Source: Alienimonas californiensis (GTDB taxonomy: Bacteria; Planctomycetota; Planctomycetia; Planctomycetales; Planctomycetaceae). Taken from it: a stretch of DNA of 64,000 nucleotides. Shown in pieces: positions 61,735 through 64,000 of this stretch; positions within the stretch are counted from its first letter, which is position 1, and the number at the start of each line of letters is the position of its first letter. The notes under the pieces are model-generated. The model saw nothing but the letters and a program-made list of their open reading frames with translations. It did no database searches and was not told where the DNA came from. The stretch spans positions 2,560,823 to 2,624,822 of the forward strand of contig NZ_CP036265.1 in the NCBI RefSeq assembly GCF_007743815.1, read 5' to 3'. Both the position numbers and the translations under genes were made by a program.

Positions 61735-63663
61735 CTACCGCTCCGTCGGGGCGGCGGCGGGGGGGAGCGGGCGCCAACGGACGCTACGGAAAGCCATCGA
61801 GCCGACGTTCCCGGGCGAGCGCCGTTGCAGGAGCAGGCCGAGAGCGCCCCGGGCGGGCAAGTCGTCCAAGTCCGCGGAGGCCGTCGGCACGCCGTTCACC
61901 CGGACCGAGACCGTTTCGCCCTCGGTCCGGATGTCGAGGACGTGCCAGCCGGCGGGCAGGCCGTTGCCGGCGGCGGCGGCGTCGGCGGCTTTCGCGGTCT
62001 CCGGCGTCACCCGGATCGACTCCGGCGGGCGGCCCTCGGAGTTCTCCCCGTCCCAGACCTTCGACCACAGCGACCCGTGCCAGCCGGCGTCGGCGGGAGC
62101 GAAGTTCACCTCGGTCGCGCGGCCGCCCCGGCCCGACGGGTTGCGGACGGTCACGCCGCTGCCGACGGCACCCTCGAGCCGAGCGGCCACCCGGAACTCG
62201 CCGTCGCCGAACGCCCGCTGCGTGCGCAACTCGCTCAGCAGGCTCTCGTCGTCCGCGGGGAAGCGGGCGTGCAGCACGCCGTCCAGGACCTCCCAGGCGT
62301 CGTCATCGCCGGTGGCCCAGCCGGTGAGATCTTCGCCGTTGAACAGTTCCTCCCAGCCGGCGTCCTCGTCCGCAGCCGCGGCGCCGGCGGGGGACGGGGC
62401 GTCGGGGCGGGCGGGGTCGCCGCCGGGCGGCGACGGGTCGGACGGCTGCCCGACCCGCACCTCCGCCACGTCGCCCGGGACGTCCACCGTCATCGTTTGC
62501 AGAGAGCCGTCCGCCGCCCGGTAGACGATCGTCACCACGCCCAACAGCAGGAACGCCCCGGCAATCGCGGCCGCCCACAGGGCCGTGCTGCGTCGCCCCG
62601 CGTTCGGCGCCGGGAGCGCCGACGCGGAGCGGTCGACCGAGGTCGCTGGGGCCGGCGGGGCGTTCGGGGGGCCGGCGGGGATCGTCGGCTCGTCCCCCCC
62701 CGAGGGTTCGTTGCGGTTGAGGAAGGCGTTCAAGGCGTCGCGGACCTCCGCCATGGAGCCGAACCGGTCGGCCGCGTCCCAGGCGGTCATCCGCTGCCAG
62801 ATCTCGTCGAGGGCCGGGTCCACGTCGGGGCGCCGCTCCCGCAGGGGAACCGGCGTGCCGGTGAGGACCTGCCGCATCACCTCCGCGGTCGACTTCCCCT
62901 CGAACGGGCGGTGGCCGGTCAGCAGTTCGTAGAAGATCACCCCGAGGGAATAGACGTCCGACCGCGGGCCGACCTCCCGGCGGTCGCCCCCAATCTGCTC
63001 CGGGGCCATGTAGGAGGGCGTGCCGAGAATCGACCCGGGCGCGGTGACCAGATCGTCGGACGCCGTGCCCGGCGATCCCGTGCGTTCGCCCGCCGCGTCC
63101 GTGACGGTGTCGTTTTCGCGGGCGGCGGTGACCCGGCGGGCGAGGCCGAAGTCCGTCACGGCCGGCTGGCCGGCGGCGTTCATCAGCACGTTCGCCGGTT
63201 TCAGATCGCGATGGACGATGCCATGCGAGTGGGCGTGGGCCATGCCGTCGCTGAGGTCGCGGATCAGCCGCGCCGCCTCGCGGGCCGGCTGCGGCCCCGG
63301 GCGGGCGGCGGCAAGGTCCGGCCCCGGGAGCAGGGCCATCGTGAGGTACGGCCAGCCGTCGATCTCGCCGGCGTCATAGACCGGGCAGAGGTTGGGGTGC
63401 TGGAGCGTCGCCGCGGCCCGGGCCTCGTGCAGGAACCGCGTCCGCAGCCGTGGGTCGTCCACGATCGACGGCGCGGGCGTCTTCAGGGCGACGTTCCGAT
63501 GCAACCGCCGGTCCCGTGCCAGATAGACGGTGCCCATCGCGCCCCGGCCCAGCGTCCGCAGGAGTTCATACCGCCCGAACCGGCGCCGCACGAACTGCCC
63601 GGAGTCCAACTGCGTCTGGTCCGCGTTCCCCGAAACGGTGGCCGGCAGGGGCTGGGGCGGCAT
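61735..63663 (-). CDS. Membrane Ser/Thr kinase with extracytoplasmic DUF1080 domain
   Basis: 642 residues. The N-terminal kinase domain (about 28-310) is complete: YELLRTLGRGAMGTVYLAR, NVALK with the ATP-binding Lys, IVHRDLKPANVLMN, VTDFGLARRV, GTPSYMAPEQIGG, SDVYSLGVIFYELLTG. A Pro-rich linker is followed by one membrane helix (about 360-380, ALWAAAIAGAFLLLGVV). The outer part has GWEELFNGEDLTGWATGDD and DAWEVLDGVLHARF, the start of a DUF1080 (3-keto-disaccharide hydrolase/concanavalin-like) domain. This suggests a receptor kinase sensing a glycan, but ligand binding is not shown. The start is the ATG at 63663. Confidence 0.93.
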   Translation of the reverse strand: MPPQPLPATVSGNADQTQLDSGQFVRRRFGRYELLRTLGRGAMGTVYLARDRRLHRNVALKTPAPSIVDDPRLRTRFLHEARAAATLQHPNLCPVYDAGEIDGWPYLTMALLPGPDLAAARPGPQPAREAARLIRDLSDGMAHAHSHGIVHRDLKPANVLMNAAGQPAVTDFGLARRVTAARENDTVTDAAGERTGSPGTASDDLVTAPGSILGTPSYMAPEQIGGDRREVGPRSDVYSLGVIFYELLTGHRPFEGKSTAEVMRQVLTGTPVPLRERRPDVDPALDEIWQRMTAWDAADRFGSMAEVRDALNAFLNRNEPSGGDEPTIPAGPPNAPPAPATSVDRSASALPAPNAGRRSTALWAAAIAGAFLLLGVVTIVYRAADGSLQTMTVDVPGDVAEVRVGQPSDPSPPGGDPARPDAPSPAGAAAADEDAGWEELFNGEDLTGWATGDDDAWEVLDGVLHARFPADDESLLSELRTQRAFGDGEFRVAARLEGAVGSGVTVRNPSGRGGRATEVNFAPADAGWHGSLWSKVWDGENSEGRPPESIRVTPETAKAADAAAAGNGLPAGWHVLDIRTEGETVSVRVNGVPTASADLDDLPARGALGLLLQRRSPGNVGSMAFRSVRWRPLPPAAAPTER

Positions 63664-63767
63664 GGACGGGCAACGAGAGGTCGCGATGTGCTCAGGGTAG
63701 CGTCCCGTCCGGGGCGGGACACCGGTCGTCCCCCGAGGACCGCACGGCGCCCCGCGGGGCCGATATC

Positions 63768-64000
63768 TCAGCCGTCGCCGTCCGCCCGCTCGTAGGCCGG
63801 GTCGGCGAAGGCGTGGGCGATGAACCGGGGCAGGTCGCTGGCGATCAGGCCGGGTTGGCTGAGGGCGGCGGCGGCGAGGTCGCCGGCCCGACCGTGCAGG
63901 TGGGCGCCGCAGCAGGCGGCCTCGAACGGCTCCATCCCCTGCCCGATCAGGGCGGCGATCAGCCCGGTCAGCACGTCGCCGCAGCCGCCGGAGGCCATCC
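63768..64000 (-). CDS. ADP/ATP-dependent NAD(P)H-hydrate dehydratase (C-terminal part)
   Basis: The gene runs off the right edge; about 77 codons are visible, and the N-terminal part is missing. MASGGCGDVLTGLIAALIGQGM is the conserved (G)xASGGxGDVLxG loop of the YjeF C-terminal/NnrD kinase-like domain, which holds the catalytic Asp. After it come AACCGAHLHGRAGDLAA and a short C-terminal tail. The enzyme repairs hydrated NADH and NADPH. Whether an epimerase domain is fused upstream cannot be seen. Confidence 0.88.
   Translation of the reverse strand, partial: MASGGCGDVLTGLIAALIGQGMEPFEAACCGAHLHGRAGDLAAAALSQPGLIASDLPRFIAHAFADPAYERADGDG

Noticed and set aside
124..63767. tRNA genes in the intergenic gaps
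   Set aside because: I looked for GGTTCGA-type T-loop sequences with fitting arms in the larger gaps and found none; a covariance-model search would be needed to be certain.

Overview
The window is a dense, very GC-rich (about 70% by eye) bacterial chromosome segment, almost certainly from a member of the Planctomycetota (order Planctomycetales or a relative; I cannot name the genus from sequence alone). The signs are a DUF1559 prepilin-like protein with the H-X9-DG motif, a Ser/Thr kinase fused to a DUF1080 domain, many Tat/Sec secreted proteins and lipoproteins, frequent GTG starts with weak Shine-Dalgarno sequences, and palindromic repeats whose translations resemble the repeat-derived peptides common in planctomycete proteomes. 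No tRNA, rRNA, CRISPR array, prophage or insertion sequence was recognised.

Layout. 1-2.7 kb: end of csrA and a long flagellin gene. 2.8-10.2 kb (minus): a compact type II secretion/type IV pilus-like operon with one GspE ATPase, three GspF-like membrane proteins in a row, three minor-pseudopilin-like proteins and a DUF1559 prepilin. 10.2-14.3 kb (minus): a secreted helical protein, a short-chain dehydrogenase overlapping a P-loop ATPase, and a lower-GC DUF4145 gene. 14.3-18 kb: DAHP synthase and shikimate kinase (aroB lies far away at 59 kb), then a divergent IlvD/Edd dehydratase. 18-24.4 kb: AAA ATPase, yellow/MRJP-like protein, UbiB-like kinase, Tat-exported oxidoreductase. 24.4-34.4 kb: housekeeping metabolism (folate, 2-oxoglutarate dehydrogenase E1, BshB1-like deacetylase, BioD, DUF62 SAM hydrolase, MazG) plus a Uma2 nuclease-fold protein and a parvulin lipoprotein.

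34.6-43.7 kb: a four-PAS LuxR-type regulator, dnaJ-grpE behind a sigma-54-like promoter, FmdB-like and YacG zinc proteins, a peroxiredoxin-like protein, two tandem exported MsrB proteins, a cupredoxin-like protein and truA. 43.8-53.7 kb: a PPP phosphatase, an RND transporter, and an envelope group (GT-C glycosyltransferase, LptD-like outer-membrane protein, degenerate DgkA-like membrane protein). 53.7-58.6 kb (minus): the stress module prkA-yeaH-spoVR. 59-64 kb: aroB, a lipoprotein, the kinase-DUF1080 fusion and a partial NAD(P)HX dehydratase.

The most striking unexplained structure is a set of 60-165 bp palindromic elements of several sequence families that sit not only between genes but inside them. 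One appears to lengthen a prepilin leader in frame, one interrupts a glycosyltransferase in frame, one supplies the TAG stop codons of two convergent genes, and one overlaps the bioD stop. Together with the three-GspF/DUF1559 operon, these are the best candidates for something undescribed here.
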